Shown here in pieces: positions 1-8,804 of a stretch of 64,000 nucleotides of DNA (position 1 is the stretch's first letter; every line of letters begins with the position of its first letter). The translations under genes and the position numbers were made by a program. Under the pieces are notes generated by a model. That model saw only the letters and a list, made by a program, of their open reading frames with translations, was not told the DNA's origin and did no database searches. This stretch comes from Paracoccaceae bacterium (GTDB lineage: Bacteria; Pseudomonadota; Alphaproteobacteria; Rhodobacterales; Rhodobacteraceae): assembly GCA_022822495.1 (NCBI GenBank), contig JAJEBQ010000027.1:1-64000 (forward strand). The letters are read 5' to 3'.

Positions 1-117
1 AGAAGCGTCCTTGAGACGGCAAGGAAACAGGGGTGGAATGCTCTTGAGACCTTGGGGACGGAAACCAGTGATGTGTTGGCTCGGCTTGAGTCCTCGCTCC
101 CGTTACCTGAGACCTAG
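1..117 (+). pseudogene. IS66-type transposase, C-terminal tail (cut by window edge)
   Basis: Frame 1 is open from the first base to a TAG at 115-117 and encodes 38 residues containing VLETARKQGWNALETL. This is the usual end of IS66-family TnpC transposases. The same block, VLATARKQNWNILETL, closes the broken IS66 transposase on the other strand at 11949, so the window holds two related but non-identical copies. The rest of the gene lies outside the window, so I cannot tell whether this copy is intact. It sits directly upstream of the DprA-like gene and may have removed that gene's promoter and first codons. Confidence 0.7.
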
Positions 118-171
118 CCCAAAATAACCTAGCCCATCAGATAAGTCTTCATTATTCTATACTGAGACTAC

Positions 172-183
172 CTGAGTAGTTAC
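172..183. repeat. Putative IS66 right terminal inverted repeat
   Basis: The bases CTGAGTAGTTAC read GTAACTACTCAG on the other strand. A near-identical GTAACTATTCAG begins at 11827, beyond the 3' end of the second IS66 relic. IS66 ends commonly begin GTAA. The position, 55 bases after the transposase stop, fits an element end. If correct, host DNA resumes at 184, only 13 bases before the first possible DprA start. The missing half of the element prevents proof. Confidence 0.45.
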
Positions 184-196
184 CCAAAATCTTATA

Positions 197-1156
197 TTGT
201 TTAACGCTATATTAATTGTAGCAATTGAGGTAATTATCGTAAATTTAGCATCTCAAAAAGAACCAAGAGGTTTTAAGTTATCCTTTCATGAGGATGAGGA
301 ATTTGATGTCGTCAGCCCAGCTAAAGAAATGGGGGCCTATGAAGCCTTGTGGTCTGAACAAGGCGCGTCTTTCAAGAGTATAGCAAACAAATTTAGATCA
401 GCACCGGATGCCTTACCATCCCATTTTGTAGATCAAGATAAAGCCGAAGAATACAAGACGAAGGCTTTAGAGTTGATAAGAGCGGCGAATATTGGTAAAT
501 TTGGAATCCGCGTTAACGGAACCTTAGATTATCCAAAAAAACTTCGCGTTGCTGAGCACCCTATTGAGTTATTTTATTTCCAAGGTTGCTGGGATCTAGT
601 GATTTCTCCTTCTGTGGCTGTAGTTGGAACTCGCAATCCAACCGAAGAGGGTGTTCGTAGAACACGTAAACTAGTAAAATTTTTAGTTGCAGAAAATTAT
701 ACAATCGCTTCAGGTCTTGCCAAGGGAGTTGATTCTGTAGCGCACAAAACAGCTATTGATGCAGGTGGGAGAACTTTTGCAGTTATTGGAACTCCCTTAA
801 CTGAAAATTATCCAAAAGAGAACAAACGTTTACAAGAAATGTTGAAGAAGGACTATCTGGTAATCAGTCAAGTTCCATTCGTAAGATATTCCAAACAAAC
901 TCCAAAATACAATAGGCTATTCTTTCCCGAGAGAAACAAACTAATGTCTGCACTTACAAAAGCAACTATCATTGTTGAAGCTAGCGAAACCTCGGGAACT
1001 CTGATACAAGCCAAAGCAGCACTATATCAAAAAAGAAAATTAATGATATTGGATAGTTGTTTCGACAATCCAAACATTACTTGGCCCGAGAAATTTCTTC
1101 GACAAGGGGCAATTAGGGTAAAAAATTGTGATGATATTAGGGGAAAACTTATTTGA
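197..1156 (+). CDS. DprA/Smf-like (LOG-superfamily Rossmann) protein
   Basis: A 319-residue frame from TTG. The Rossmann core is clear: VAVVGTRNPTEEG near residue 140, ASGLAKGVDSVAHK near 170, and FFPERNKLMSALT near 242. These are the nucleotide and ssDNA-binding signatures of DprA/Smf. The HTH or winged-helix tail of housekeeping DprA is absent, and the N-terminus (GAYEALW around residue 47) differs from the transformation protein. This favours the accessory branch found beside phosphoribosyltransferase genes. The next gene is such a partner, overlapping by four bases (TTGA). The start is uncertain: only TTG and no clear ribosome site, and a putative IS66 end lies 13 bases upstream, so the native N-terminus or promoter may be lost. 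Function is inferred as a nucleotide or nucleic-acid sensor in a defence module, not canonical DNA uptake. Confidence 0.75.
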   Translation: MFNAILIVAIEVIIVNLASQKEPRGFKLSFHEDEEFDVVSPAKEMGAYEALWSEQGASFKSIANKFRSAPDALPSHFVDQDKAEEYKTKALELIRAANIGKFGIRVNGTLDYPKKLRVAEHPIELFYFQGCWDLVISPSVAVVGTRNPTEEGVRRTRKLVKFLVAENYTIASGLAKGVDSVAHKTAIDAGGRTFAVIGTPLTENYPKENKRLQEMLKKDYLVISQVPFVRYSKQTPKYNRLFFPERNKLMSALTKATIIVEASETSGTLIQAKAALYQKRKLMILDSCFDNPNITWPEKFLRQGAIRVKNCDDIRGKLI

Positions 1157-1773
1157 ATTTTCGACCTTCTAAAATTGACGAACAAAGCATCGAAGGAACC
1201 TATCTGGCACACAATGATGTGTGTTATTATTTTTTTGAGTATTCGGTCGGAAAAGGATACGGCGATAGTTGCTACAACAAACTTATATTAAATTTCAAAA
1301 AAAATCTAAATAAAAAGGTTAACCCCACCGAATGGAAACATAAAACAAATGCTACTAAGAAGGTTGGAAAGTTTACTGCATCCTTGTTTAAAAATAGTTC
1401 AACAAAAGATTGAAGTGACCAAATTTATGTACCGGTTCCACCTTCCTACATAAAATCAGACCCTCGTTATGATCGGAGATTGATTCAGGCTTTACAGTAC
1501 GCTTCAAAATTTGCGAATATTCAACTTCAAATATGTGAATGTATTTCACAAATACAAAGTACTAAACCTTTAGACAAAAGCTTAACTCCTGATGATCGTT
1601 TTGCAAATTATAAACTTCATTCAGATTTGGTTCCGAACCATACGAAAAAAGCAATTGTTTTTGATGATGTTTTTACATACGGTAGCCATTTCAAAGCAAT
1701 AAAACGAAAAATTAATTCTGAGTTTCCTAATATTGAGGTTTTAGGATTGTTTATCGCAAAATCTGTATGGTAA
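1153..1773 (+). pseudogene. Phosphoribosyltransferase-like partner of DprA, interrupted by in-frame TGA
   Basis: The frame starts with TTG overlapping the DprA stop and runs to 1773, broken only by a TGA at 1411-1413. Both halves are in the same frame. After the stop the sequence reads IYVPVPPSYIKSDPRYDRRL and then AIVFDDVFTYGSHFKAI. The second segment is the PRPP-loop pattern (hydrophobics, DD, then T/Y-G) of type I phosphoribosyltransferases. The family normally has a tryptophan just before the V-P-x-P-P-S motif, as I recall it, so a TGG to TGA change is the simplest explanation. Unless the stop is read through, only an 86-residue N-terminal piece is made, without the PRPP loop. Family membership is clear from the motifs; the biological role is inferred from pairing with DprA. 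Confidence 0.7.
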
Positions 1774-1835
1774 AAGAAGAAACTTGAGACCAAAATTCTT
1801 TCTGGGATGTTTAGCAACAATTTCGGAGAGGAATA

Positions 1836-2004
1836 TTGCCTGACAATCATGGATTATTTGATGTAAAAGTCGCTAGGAAAGATGAATTTTATACCAAACT
1901 AGTAGACATTGAAAACAAATTAAAACATTACAAATGATCATTTCGAAAACAAAGTTTTCTACTGCAATTGCGATGATCCTACAGTCAGTAGTTTCTGCAA
2001 GTAA
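1836..2004 (+). pseudogene. EcoRI-type adenine methyltransferase, frameshifted N-terminal remnant
   Basis: A TTG at 1836, five bases after GGAGAGG, opens a 33-codon frame containing KDEFYTKLVDIENKLKHYK and ending at TGA 1935-1937. One frame over, the sequence continues as DHFENKVFYCNCDDPTVSSF up to TAA 2002-2004. Together these match the start of M.EcoRI-like adenine methylases, whose N-terminus has DEFYTQ, an IENEL helix and VVYCNCDDP. Only about 55 of some 320 residues remain, with one frameshift and a nearby stop, so this is a dead fragment. It follows the phosphoribosyltransferase by about 60 bases and was probably the third gene of the same module. The permease gene begins 20 bases later. 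Confidence 0.7.
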
Positions 2005-2024
2005 TTTGGTATAAAGATTTTGAC

Positions 2025-3074
2025 ATGACAATTAAAGAAGCAAAAATCCTGGTTACTAACTTTTCCATTCCAATAGATAAAGTCGTTCTGGCATTTATCA
2101 TTCTATTTCTCGGTGTCACAATAGTTGATTCTGACCAGGTTATCGAAAGTATCCACTTCATATTTGGTTCACTTGGATTTATCTTTCCTTTCCTGGTGTT
2201 GTCCATTGTCGTAGCAGCAGGCGCAAAAGCAACAGGACTAGACCAGCAAATTGCCACAGTCTTTGCCGGTCATACAAGAAAAATGATAGTCGCTGCAGCC
2301 ATATTCGGAGGGCTTTCACCCTTTTGTTCCTGTACCGTAATTCCACTAATTGCTGGTTTGTTGCAGGCCGGTGTACCGCTGGCGCCAGTTATGGCCTTTT
2401 GGATTTCTTCTCCTTTAATGGATCCTGAAATGTTTGTCCTGTTGTCAGCAGTTCTTGGTGTCGAGTTTTCAGTGGTGAAAACTGTTGCTGCCATTGTACT
2501 CGGTTTGGGTGCAGGTTTTGCAACAAATACCCTGGTTCAACGAGGATTGTTTATCAATCCTCTACGCGAGGATGCAATCGCTGGTTTTACCGGTTGTTGC
2601 AATTCAAAGGTAAACAACAAAAAAATTGTATGGGCCTTTTGGAGGGATGATGTCAGGAGAACTTCTTTCGTTTCAGAATCACGTACGACTGGTTGGTTCC
2701 TGTTCAAATGGTTAACTCTGGCATTTCTTATTGAAAGCCTCATGGTTGCTTATATCCCACCAGAATTTGTGGGTAATTATCTAGGCGCCAACAACGAATG
2801 GTGGTTGATTCCAACAGCAGCAATGGTTGGGGTTCCGGCCTACTTGAATGGTTATGCAGCAATACCAATGGTTGGTGGGCTAGTTGATATGGGTATGTCA
2901 TTGCCCGGAGCTTTGACCTTCATGGTTGCTGGAGGTGTCAGCAGCCTCCCGGCATCGCTAGCTGTCTTTGCACTTGTGAAACGCAACCTTTTCATCTGGT
3001 ATCTGATTTTGGGTTTTGTTGGTTCAATTTTTACCGGGTTCGGTTACTTGATATATTTGCAGTTGTTCGGTTAA
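2025..3074 (+). CDS. YraQ/ArsP-family permease (DUF318)
   Basis: A 349-residue polytopic membrane protein with roughly eight hydrophobic segments. The diagnostic SPFCSCTVIPLIAGLLQAG block lies near residue 98. The CSC cysteine pair is typical of the ArsP_1/DUF318 permeases, which include methylarsenite exporters and many members of unknown substrate. A second conserved segment, MVGVPAYLNGYAAIPMVGG, lies near residue 263. Length matches the family. It is transcribed alone, away from the decayed DprA module and converging on the catabolic operon. No arsR-type regulator or arsenic gene is nearby, so substrate assignment is open. The ATG is the first in frame and overlaps nothing. Confidence 0.85.
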   Translation: MTIKEAKILVTNFSIPIDKVVLAFIILFLGVTIVDSDQVIESIHFIFGSLGFIFPFLVLSIVVAAGAKATGLDQQIATVFAGHTRKMIVAAAIFGGLSPFCSCTVIPLIAGLLQAGVPLAPVMAFWISSPLMDPEMFVLLSAVLGVEFSVVKTVAAIVLGLGAGFATNTLVQRGLFINPLREDAIAGFTGCCNSKVNNKKIVWAFWRDDVRRTSFVSESRTTGWFLFKWLTLAFLIESLMVAYIPPEFVGNYLGANNEWWLIPTAAMVGVPAYLNGYAAIPMVGGLVDMGMSLPGALTFMVAGGVSSLPASLAVFALVKRNLFIWYLILGFVGSIFTGFGYLIYLQLFG

Positions 3075-3086
3075 ATTCTTGGCCCT

Positions 3087-3118
3087 TGCCTAAGGTAGAA
3101 TTGATACTGGCTTAGGCA
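3087..3118. terminator. Hairpin at convergent gene ends
   Basis: TGCCTAAG and CTTAGGCA form perfect 8-base arms around a 16-base loop. The hairpin lies between the permease stop and the stop of the DUF1185 gene. There is no clear T-run on either side, so it may be a weak or bidirectional transcription barrier rather than a classical terminator. Confidence 0.4.
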
Positions 3119-3703
3119 TTATCTGAGCCCATCTTCACCTTTGATATCCTTGGTTTCAAGCCCTCCTACTCTTGGCAGAGGACGACCACTATCAGTAACA
3201 GCTACTGCAACCATAATCTCATTACCTTTGGGTGCATCGCTGAGTCTAACTTCCATTCCATCAAAATGTGACCTGACATAGGCTGCATCCTTATGCCCAA
3301 GAGGTATATCCAAGGTTTGTCCCATGCCACCTACTTTTTTGGTGGATGGTACCAAGGCGGCCCCTTGTGCAACTTCTTTACGCAAGGGCGCACCTAGTTT
3401 TGGATGTAGAATGGCAGCTGCATGCTCAAGTTCTCCAAGTTCTCCGACCATGGCTGATTTACCGTAGCTTTCAGCTGCCTCAGGATTTATCCCAAGGGCT
3501 TTAACACATCTTGCCCCAAGGAAACCGCCTAAATATTCACCTATCGCCATTAATTCTGAAAGGTCTTCTTTATATAGCCCAGCATAGGGGTTCAAAATAA
3601 CAGCCACAGCGGCTGCTTTTCTGGTTGGAGGAGATATCTCTTTACTGATTTCCGAATGTGTTTCCTCAACGATGACTGTAATTTTTCTGATTTCAGGTTT
3701 CAT
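3119..3703 (-). CDS. DUF1185 / 'amino acid synthesis' family protein (AA_synth)
   Basis: A 194-residue protein matching the AA_synth family in length and composition: VILNPYAGLYKEDLSEL near residue 36, GKSAMVGELGELEHAAAILHPKLG near 80, and a conserved GGMGQTLDIPLGHKDAAYVRSHFDG near 123. Despite the family name, its biochemistry is not established. In many proteobacteria it clusters with UPF0280 and molybdenum-hydroxylase genes, as here. It is the last gene of the operon and overlaps the stop of the UPF0280 gene by four bases, so the two are probably translationally coupled. I infer a late step, possibly ring opening or amide hydrolysis, in the same pathway; nothing in the sequence proves that. 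Confidence 0.8.
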   Translation of the reverse strand: MKPEIRKITVIVEETHSEISKEISPPTRKAAAVAVILNPYAGLYKEDLSELMAIGEYLGGFLGARCVKALGINPEAAESYGKSAMVGELGELEHAAAILHPKLGAPLRKEVAQGAALVPSTKKVGGMGQTLDIPLGHKDAAYVRSHFDGMEVRLSDAPKGNEIMVAVAVTDSGRPLPRVGGLETKDIKGEDGLR

Positions 3704-4575
3704 AAGAGTTCCCCATGCAATGGTTGGCTTGATAGTATTTTCAGGGGTTTGCCGACAATCCTATACGAATTCTGCAAAAACAAAATCGCGGATATAATTT
3801 TTTTCTCTTGGCATAGTTTTTCTGCAAAGTGATTACCCCTAGCCAAAGCTAGTCTGACTTCATCTGGTGTCAAATGACCGCACGAAACAACAATTTCCTT
3901 ACCCTCCAGATCAGAATCATCGACAATTTCTTCGGCTTGTTTTCTTGCAATAGCAGGATGCCCAGGAATATCAACATGATTTGCAATAAGGGTTGCTGCC
4001 ACATCGGCATCACTGGCATTTTTTGCAAGCACAGTCACTGAATCTGCAATGCCCAATGTTAAACTCCTTCCTCCTCTACCACTTGTGGCAACTCCATGCA
4101 GCCCACTTTCCTCTGATAATTCTATCTGCCCCAATTTGGTATGTTTCAGGCTACTTATATCCAGGGTAAATTTTTGTCCTTTCCCCAGGAATATACTGAT
4201 ATCGCCACCATTATTGACATAGGCTCTATTAAGGTTACTCTGTTTAAGGATACACTGGAGCATTTCATCGGCCACAGCGCCGGCAACAGAAGCCATGGAT
4301 GTTACAAATAATGCACCAGAATAATACATTGCCGCTTCATACATTCTTTTTGCAATGTTACCCCTTGGTGGTTTACCGGTATTGTTTATGGGCGCTTTCA
4401 AACAGGAAAGTTCTGAAACCAATTCTTCAAGAACACTTTCAAACCTATGGGTGGCCAATTGGTAGGCTTTGGAAACATCGTTCTTACTCTTCCCTTCAGC
4501 CCAAATAATCAGATCAATGGGGCCATGATTAAGATGAAGTCTGTTGCCTTCAAGCAGAGCAGCTGTCATTGGCAT
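3700..4575 (-). CDS. UPF0280 family protein (ApbE-like fold)
   Basis: A 291-residue protein of the UPF0280 family, distantly related to ApbE FMN transferases. Recognisable segments are SMASVAGAVADEMLQ near residue 92, RAYVNNGGDISIFL near 117, and GLHGVATSGRGGRSLTLGIADSVTVLAKNA near 158, the last resembling the ApbE region that ends in GIADSVTV. It ends overlapping the DUF1185 gene by four bases and begins 39 bases after the reductase-like gene, so it belongs to the same transcript. Its role is unknown. A cofactor or flavin-attachment function for the neighbouring reductase is a reasonable inference from the ApbE relationship. Confidence 0.8.
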   Translation of the reverse strand: MPMTAALLEGNRLHLNHGPIDLIIWAEGKSKNDVSKAYQLATHRFESVLEELVSELSCLKAPINNTGKPPRGNIAKRMYEAAMYYSGALFVTSMASVAGAVADEMLQCILKQSNLNRAYVNNGGDISIFLGKGQKFTLDISSLKHTKLGQIELSEESGLHGVATSGRGGRSLTLGIADSVTVLAKNASDADVAATLIANHVDIPGHPAIARKQAEEIVDDSDLEGKEIVVSCGHLTPDEVRLALARGNHFAEKLCQEKKIISAILFLQNSYRIVGKPLKILSSQPLHGELL

Positions 4576-4614
4576 TGCAAAATCGCAGTCCTTAAATGGT
4601 GGTGGGCATTGATC

Positions 4615-6042
4615 TCAAATCAACCTGATATCAGAATTCATGACGCTCTCGATCGGCTGAACATAATCCACATGACCTCCAAGGTCTTTGAAATCCTGAT
4701 AACTCAGTGTGAATTCTATCGGAGCCACTAAGGCCGGGGTTGGGACATAACCAAAAGAATTATCTGGCATCTCGGATACATCCACCATAAAGGTGATACC
4801 ACCCCCAGGCCAAATATAGGCTTTTACCCCTCCGCAGGTTACATTTGTCAGGGAGGACTTGACCGAGCGTGTTAAATGTACTGGATTTTCTGTAACTCCT
4901 GCCCTCAGAGACCCACCTGCTCCACCGATGAATAATACCGAACAGACAGATGGTTCACAATTTTCAGCGATCCTGTCAGTGGTTAATTTTAGTTCTTCAG
5001 GCATGGTGGCTTCACATGGCTCAAGGGTATTGTCCAGCTCAAAATAAGCCCATTGTTCACCAGTTGTTGAAACCATAAGTAGCCTCAATCCTTCCCAGGC
5101 GATTTTGGGATCAATCCGTTTGATAACACTTCGTGGTTCCGTAATATCGGTACCACCCCACCCCGTCCCCGGTTGTGCAACCTTGAAATACCGTCCCGGA
5201 GTTGACCTCCGACCGGCAACTCGTATACCAGAAGGATTCATGTTAAGTTGCTTACCTGCTTCATGTTCTGTCAGGACGCCCGTTATGTGATCGTCTACAA
5301 CGATGACTTCATCAACATGAGGATGCCATTGCTTGGCAAACATGCCTATTGCTGCCGAACCACACCCAACCCTCATAAGGTTCTCTGGTTTACCATTAAT
5401 CACGGGTGGTTGACCGGCTTGGATGATTAAATTGGCTCCATTTTCAATTGATATCTCAACCGGTTCTTGATTACAAAGTCGCAAAAGACTGTCACAGGTG
5501 ATTCTTCCCTCGGGTTTTGTTCCACCCGTCAGATGCTCAACGCCGCCAAGAGAGAGCATTTTGGAACCATATTCACTGGTGGTTACGTGTCCGATGGGTT
5601 CTGACTTGACAAAAATTGTCGCCTGTTCGGCACCTATATACCGATCGGTGTCTATTTTGACTTTAGCTCCACAATAACTGAAAATTCCCTCGGTAACAAC
5701 GGTTACCATATCAACGCCATCAACCTGCTGGCTGACGATAAAAGGTGCAGGTTTGTAATCTGGATAGGTTGTTCCTGCTCCAATAGCCGTTACAAATGGA
5801 CGTTTTGATTGGATAAGGTCACCATCCCATTCATTACCTCCATCCTCCTGTAGGAAAGGAACTGTTCTTCCACTTTTCTCCTGAATATTATCAACTATGG
5901 TCAAGGGGTCTAACCTGACCAACTTGCCATCATGATTGGCATATCTGTCACATGCACCTGCACGACCCTCGCTGATATAGCACATAACCGGACAGGCATC
6001 ACATCTAATTTTTTCACCCTCTGGTTTAATTTCCCTAGTCAT
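4615..6042 (-). CDS. 6-hydroxynicotinate reductase-like iron-sulfur protein
   Basis: A 475-residue protein whose N-terminus carries a cluster motif C-x2-C-x3-C-x9-C (CDACPVMCYISEGRAGAC), followed by RYAN, typical of proteins annotated as 6-hydroxynicotinate reductase. In Eubacterium barkeri that enzyme reduces the ring of 6-hydroxynicotinate after a molybdenum hydroxylase has introduced the hydroxyl group. Here it lies directly downstream of such a hydroxylase, with a four-base overlap, so a hydroxylate-then-reduce sequence is likely. Proteobacterial homologues are poorly characterised, and the substrate could be another N-heterocycle. The C-terminal half is rich in glycine motifs (GGAGGSLRAGVTENPV, WPGGGITFMVD). 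Full length, no defects seen. Confidence 0.8.
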   Translation of the reverse strand: MTREIKPEGEKIRCDACPVMCYISEGRAGACDRYANHDGKLVRLDPLTIVDNIQEKSGRTVPFLQEDGGNEWDGDLIQSKRPFVTAIGAGTTYPDYKPAPFIVSQQVDGVDMVTVVTEGIFSYCGAKVKIDTDRYIGAEQATIFVKSEPIGHVTTSEYGSKMLSLGGVEHLTGGTKPEGRITCDSLLRLCNQEPVEISIENGANLIIQAGQPPVINGKPENLMRVGCGSAAIGMFAKQWHPHVDEVIVVDDHITGVLTEHEAGKQLNMNPSGIRVAGRRSTPGRYFKVAQPGTGWGGTDITEPRSVIKRIDPKIAWEGLRLLMVSTTGEQWAYFELDNTLEPCEATMPEELKLTTDRIAENCEPSVCSVLFIGGAGGSLRAGVTENPVHLTRSVKSSLTNVTCGGVKAYIWPGGGITFMVDVSEMPDNSFGYVPTPALVAPIEFTLSYQDFKDLGGHVDYVQPIESVMNSDIRLI

Positions 6043-8804
6043 GATTTTGCTTCCTCAAGGGCCTTAAGAACTCGATCGGGTGTAGCTGGTATATTTTTGA
6101 TTTGAACTCCAGTTGCGTTATAAAGGCCATTGAGTATGGCTGGCGGAGTCGGAATCAACACATGTTCGCCCAAGCCTTTGGCACCATAGGGTCCTTCGGG
6201 ATCAGGAACCTCGACAATGATCGTTTTGATCTCAGGTATATCACCAATAGTCGGAATGAGATAATCATGAAGATTATCTGTTTTACCTGGTAGAAATTCC
6301 TCCATGAGAGCCATACCCAAACCCTGCACGACACCGCCATGAACCTGTCCCTCCACCAACATGGGATTAATGGCCTTGCCAACATCATGTGCGGCAATTA
6401 CCTTGATGACCCGTACCTTTCCTAATTTTTTGTCAACTTCTACCACAGCCATTTGGGCTGTATATCCATATTGTGCGTAGGGTTGTCCCTGCCCGTTGGA
6501 ATCGAGAGAAACCGTTGGAGGATCGTAAGTTTCCATAGCTTTATAGACAAATCCATCCTTATCTTGGGGTAAAGTTGCAAGATCCAAACTTGGTTCATTG
6601 GGTTCGTTTATTGTATGAACGACCGATCCGTCTATGGTAAGATGTGAATCTTCTGAAACATTGAGTTGGCGGGTAATTTTTTTCTTTAATGCCAAGCCAC
6701 AAAGCATCGCCGCATTGCCCGAGACAAAAGTTTGTCTTGAACCAGAAGTTTTTCCGGCATCAGGAGTTATATCTGTATCAGCATATAGCAGTTTGAAAGA
6801 AACATTCGTTACACCAAGGGCCTCACCAAATATTTGTGGTATTACCGTGTTGGATCCTTGGCCTATGTCAACAGCACCTTGATTCAGATAAACTGTACCA
6901 TCAGCTTTAATTCCAGCTTTGATGGTTGAGGGATTCGAAAGAGCTGTATTACCACAGCCATACCATCCAGAAGCGACACCAACACCTCGAACCACATGAT
7001 TATCTTTTTGAGTTTCATTAAGTTCCTTTGCTTTATTTTTCTCCTTAACCCAAAAGGGGCGTAATTGTTCCAAGCAAGGCTTTATACCCACACCGCTTGC
7101 GAAGATCTGGCCGCAACCATTGGGCACCCCATTAACAAGAGCATTCTTGATTCGAAATTCCAAGGGGTCCAATCCCATTTCCATGGCGATCTTGTCCATT
7201 AATACCTCTAGAGCGACTGTAGCCTGTGGAACGCCAAATCCTCTGAAGGCACCGGAGGGGGTTGAGTTGGTAATAATTGCCTTTGTCTCAGCCTGATAAT
7301 TTGGAACAAAATAAGGACCTGTTGCATGTATTGGTACACGACTGACCACAGCAGGACCCCATGAGGAATAAGCCCCTGTATTAAACTTGCCTCTAAAGTG
7401 TATACCCTGAATTAAACCCTCACCATCTATACCTACCTTGATATTGATTTTGGCAGGATGTCGTTTAGTTGTGGACAGGAATGATTCCTGTCTGCTGTAG
7501 GCAATTCTTGCTGCTTGACCGGTTTTTAGTGACGCGAGTGCCAAGTAAGGTTGGACTGACAAATCAAGTTTGGAACCAAATCCACCCCCTACTCCCGTTG
7601 GGATAACCCTGATTTTGGTGCGATCCAAATTCAGAACTTTTTCAAGTCCTTCAAGATCCATATATGTTGATTGGGTACAGGCATGTACGACTACCTGATC
7701 ACCATCCATGTAGGAATATCCTGCTTCAGGTTCGATATAGGCATGCTCTACAAAAGAGGTTGTAAATTCGTCTTCTCCTACAAAAACCGAGTTTTTCAAA
7801 CCAAATTTATAATCCCCCCGCTTAACAATACCGTTGCATAGGACATTGTCGGGCTTTCCTGGTAAAATCTGATGAACTCCCTCCTGCTCAGCATTCTCCA
7901 TATCCAAAACAGGTTGTAATTCCTCCCATGAAACTGGGAAATCTTTGACTGAAAAATTGTTAAAGAATTCGGGATAGCCAACCACTGCAGCTACGGCTTC
8001 TCCTTTAAACCTCGTCTCTTGTTCAGCAAAAACTGGTTGATCTATAAATCCCGGGAATATACCAAACTTATTGACACCTGGTATATCTTCATGGGTCAAA
8101 ATTGTCTCTATATCCGAATTTTTTGTGACAAACTCTTCCAAGTCACCAAAATGGAATTTAGCACGGTGATAGGGGGAACGAATCACTTTTATGACAAGCG
8201 CATAAGGTGGAGCAACATCATCGCCATATTGTAAGCGACCAGAAATCTTCTCTTCCCCATCCAAATGCCTTGCCCGTACTCCCAAGGACGGAAAACCACT
8301 GACTCCTCCATGGTCTGTATTGTCTACATTCATCACCCCATCAATAATTTTAAGATAGCCCGTACATCGGCAAAGCACACCTCCCAGGTAATCCTTCACC
8401 ATTTCTTCGGTTGGTTTCTTCTCTGTTTGCAACAACTTGTAAGCTGATACGATCATTCCTGGCGTACAAATCCCACACTGGGCAGAACCATGTTTTTGGA
8501 ATGAGTGTGAAAGTTTTTGACCCAATTCAGTATCACTGACAATACCTTGGGCCGTTAAAATGGATTGGCCTTCAACTTGTTGCGTAGGAGTTAAACAGGA
8601 ACAAACGATTTCACCATCAACAAGAACTGAACAAGCCCCACAATCACCGGCATTGCATCCGATTTTAATATCTCTTATGAGTAATCTTTCCCTAAGGCTT
8701 TCAGAAAGCCTTTCGGTAGGTTGAACGTTGGTTACAAAAACTTCCTTGTTGTTGAGAGTAAAACCGATATCCTCCCCTGAATAGAAATGATCCTGTTCGC
8801 TCAT
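6039..8804 (-). CDS. Xanthine dehydrogenase-family hydroxylase, fused 2Fe-2S and molybdopterin subunits
   Basis: A 921-residue fusion. Residues 1-165 hold two [2Fe-2S] clusters: C50, C55, C58 and C68 or C70, then C110, C113, C145 and C147. The remainder is the molybdopterin subunit, with VGGGFGSK, GAFRGFGVPQ, the DIGQGSNTVIPQ block and the terminal GAKGLGEHVL that supplies the catalytic glutamate. In most relatives these are separate polypeptides, so the fusion is notable but known in a subset of proteobacterial clusters. It works with the FAD subunit encoded just upstream (ATGA overlap). The reaction is hydroxylation of a C-H next to a ring nitrogen or carbonyl, with electrons passed through the clusters to FAD. 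The substrate is unknown; an N-heteroaromatic is inferred from the downstream reductase. Confidence 0.9.
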   Translation of the reverse strand: MSEQDHFYSGEDIGFTLNNKEVFVTNVQPTERLSESLRERLLIRDIKIGCNAGDCGACSVLVDGEIVCSCLTPTQQVEGQSILTAQGIVSDTELGQKLSHSFQKHGSAQCGICTPGMIVSAYKLLQTEKKPTEEMVKDYLGGVLCRCTGYLKIIDGVMNVDNTDHGGVSGFPSLGVRARHLDGEEKISGRLQYGDDVAPPYALVIKVIRSPYHRAKFHFGDLEEFVTKNSDIETILTHEDIPGVNKFGIFPGFIDQPVFAEQETRFKGEAVAAVVGYPEFFNNFSVKDFPVSWEELQPVLDMENAEQEGVHQILPGKPDNVLCNGIVKRGDYKFGLKNSVFVGEDEFTTSFVEHAYIEPEAGYSYMDGDQVVVHACTQSTYMDLEGLEKVLNLDRTKIRVIPTGVGGGFGSKLDLSVQPYLALASLKTGQAARIAYSRQESFLSTTKRHPAKINIKVGIDGEGLIQGIHFRGKFNTGAYSSWGPAVVSRVPIHATGPYFVPNYQAETKAIITNSTPSGAFRGFGVPQATVALEVLMDKIAMEMGLDPLEFRIKNALVNGVPNGCGQIFASGVGIKPCLEQLRPFWVKEKNKAKELNETQKDNHVVRGVGVASGWYGCGNTALSNPSTIKAGIKADGTVYLNQGAVDIGQGSNTVIPQIFGEALGVTNVSFKLLYADTDITPDAGKTSGSRQTFVSGNAAMLCGLALKKKITRQLNVSEDSHLTIDGSVVHTINEPNEPSLDLATLPQDKDGFVYKAMETYDPPTVSLDSNGQGQPYAQYGYTAQMAVVEVDKKLGKVRVIKVIAAHDVGKAINPMLVEGQVHGGVVQGLGMALMEEFLPGKTDNLHDYLIPTIGDIPEIKTIIVEVPDPEGPYGAKGLGEHVLIPTPPAILNGLYNATGVQIKNIPATPDRVLKALEEAKS

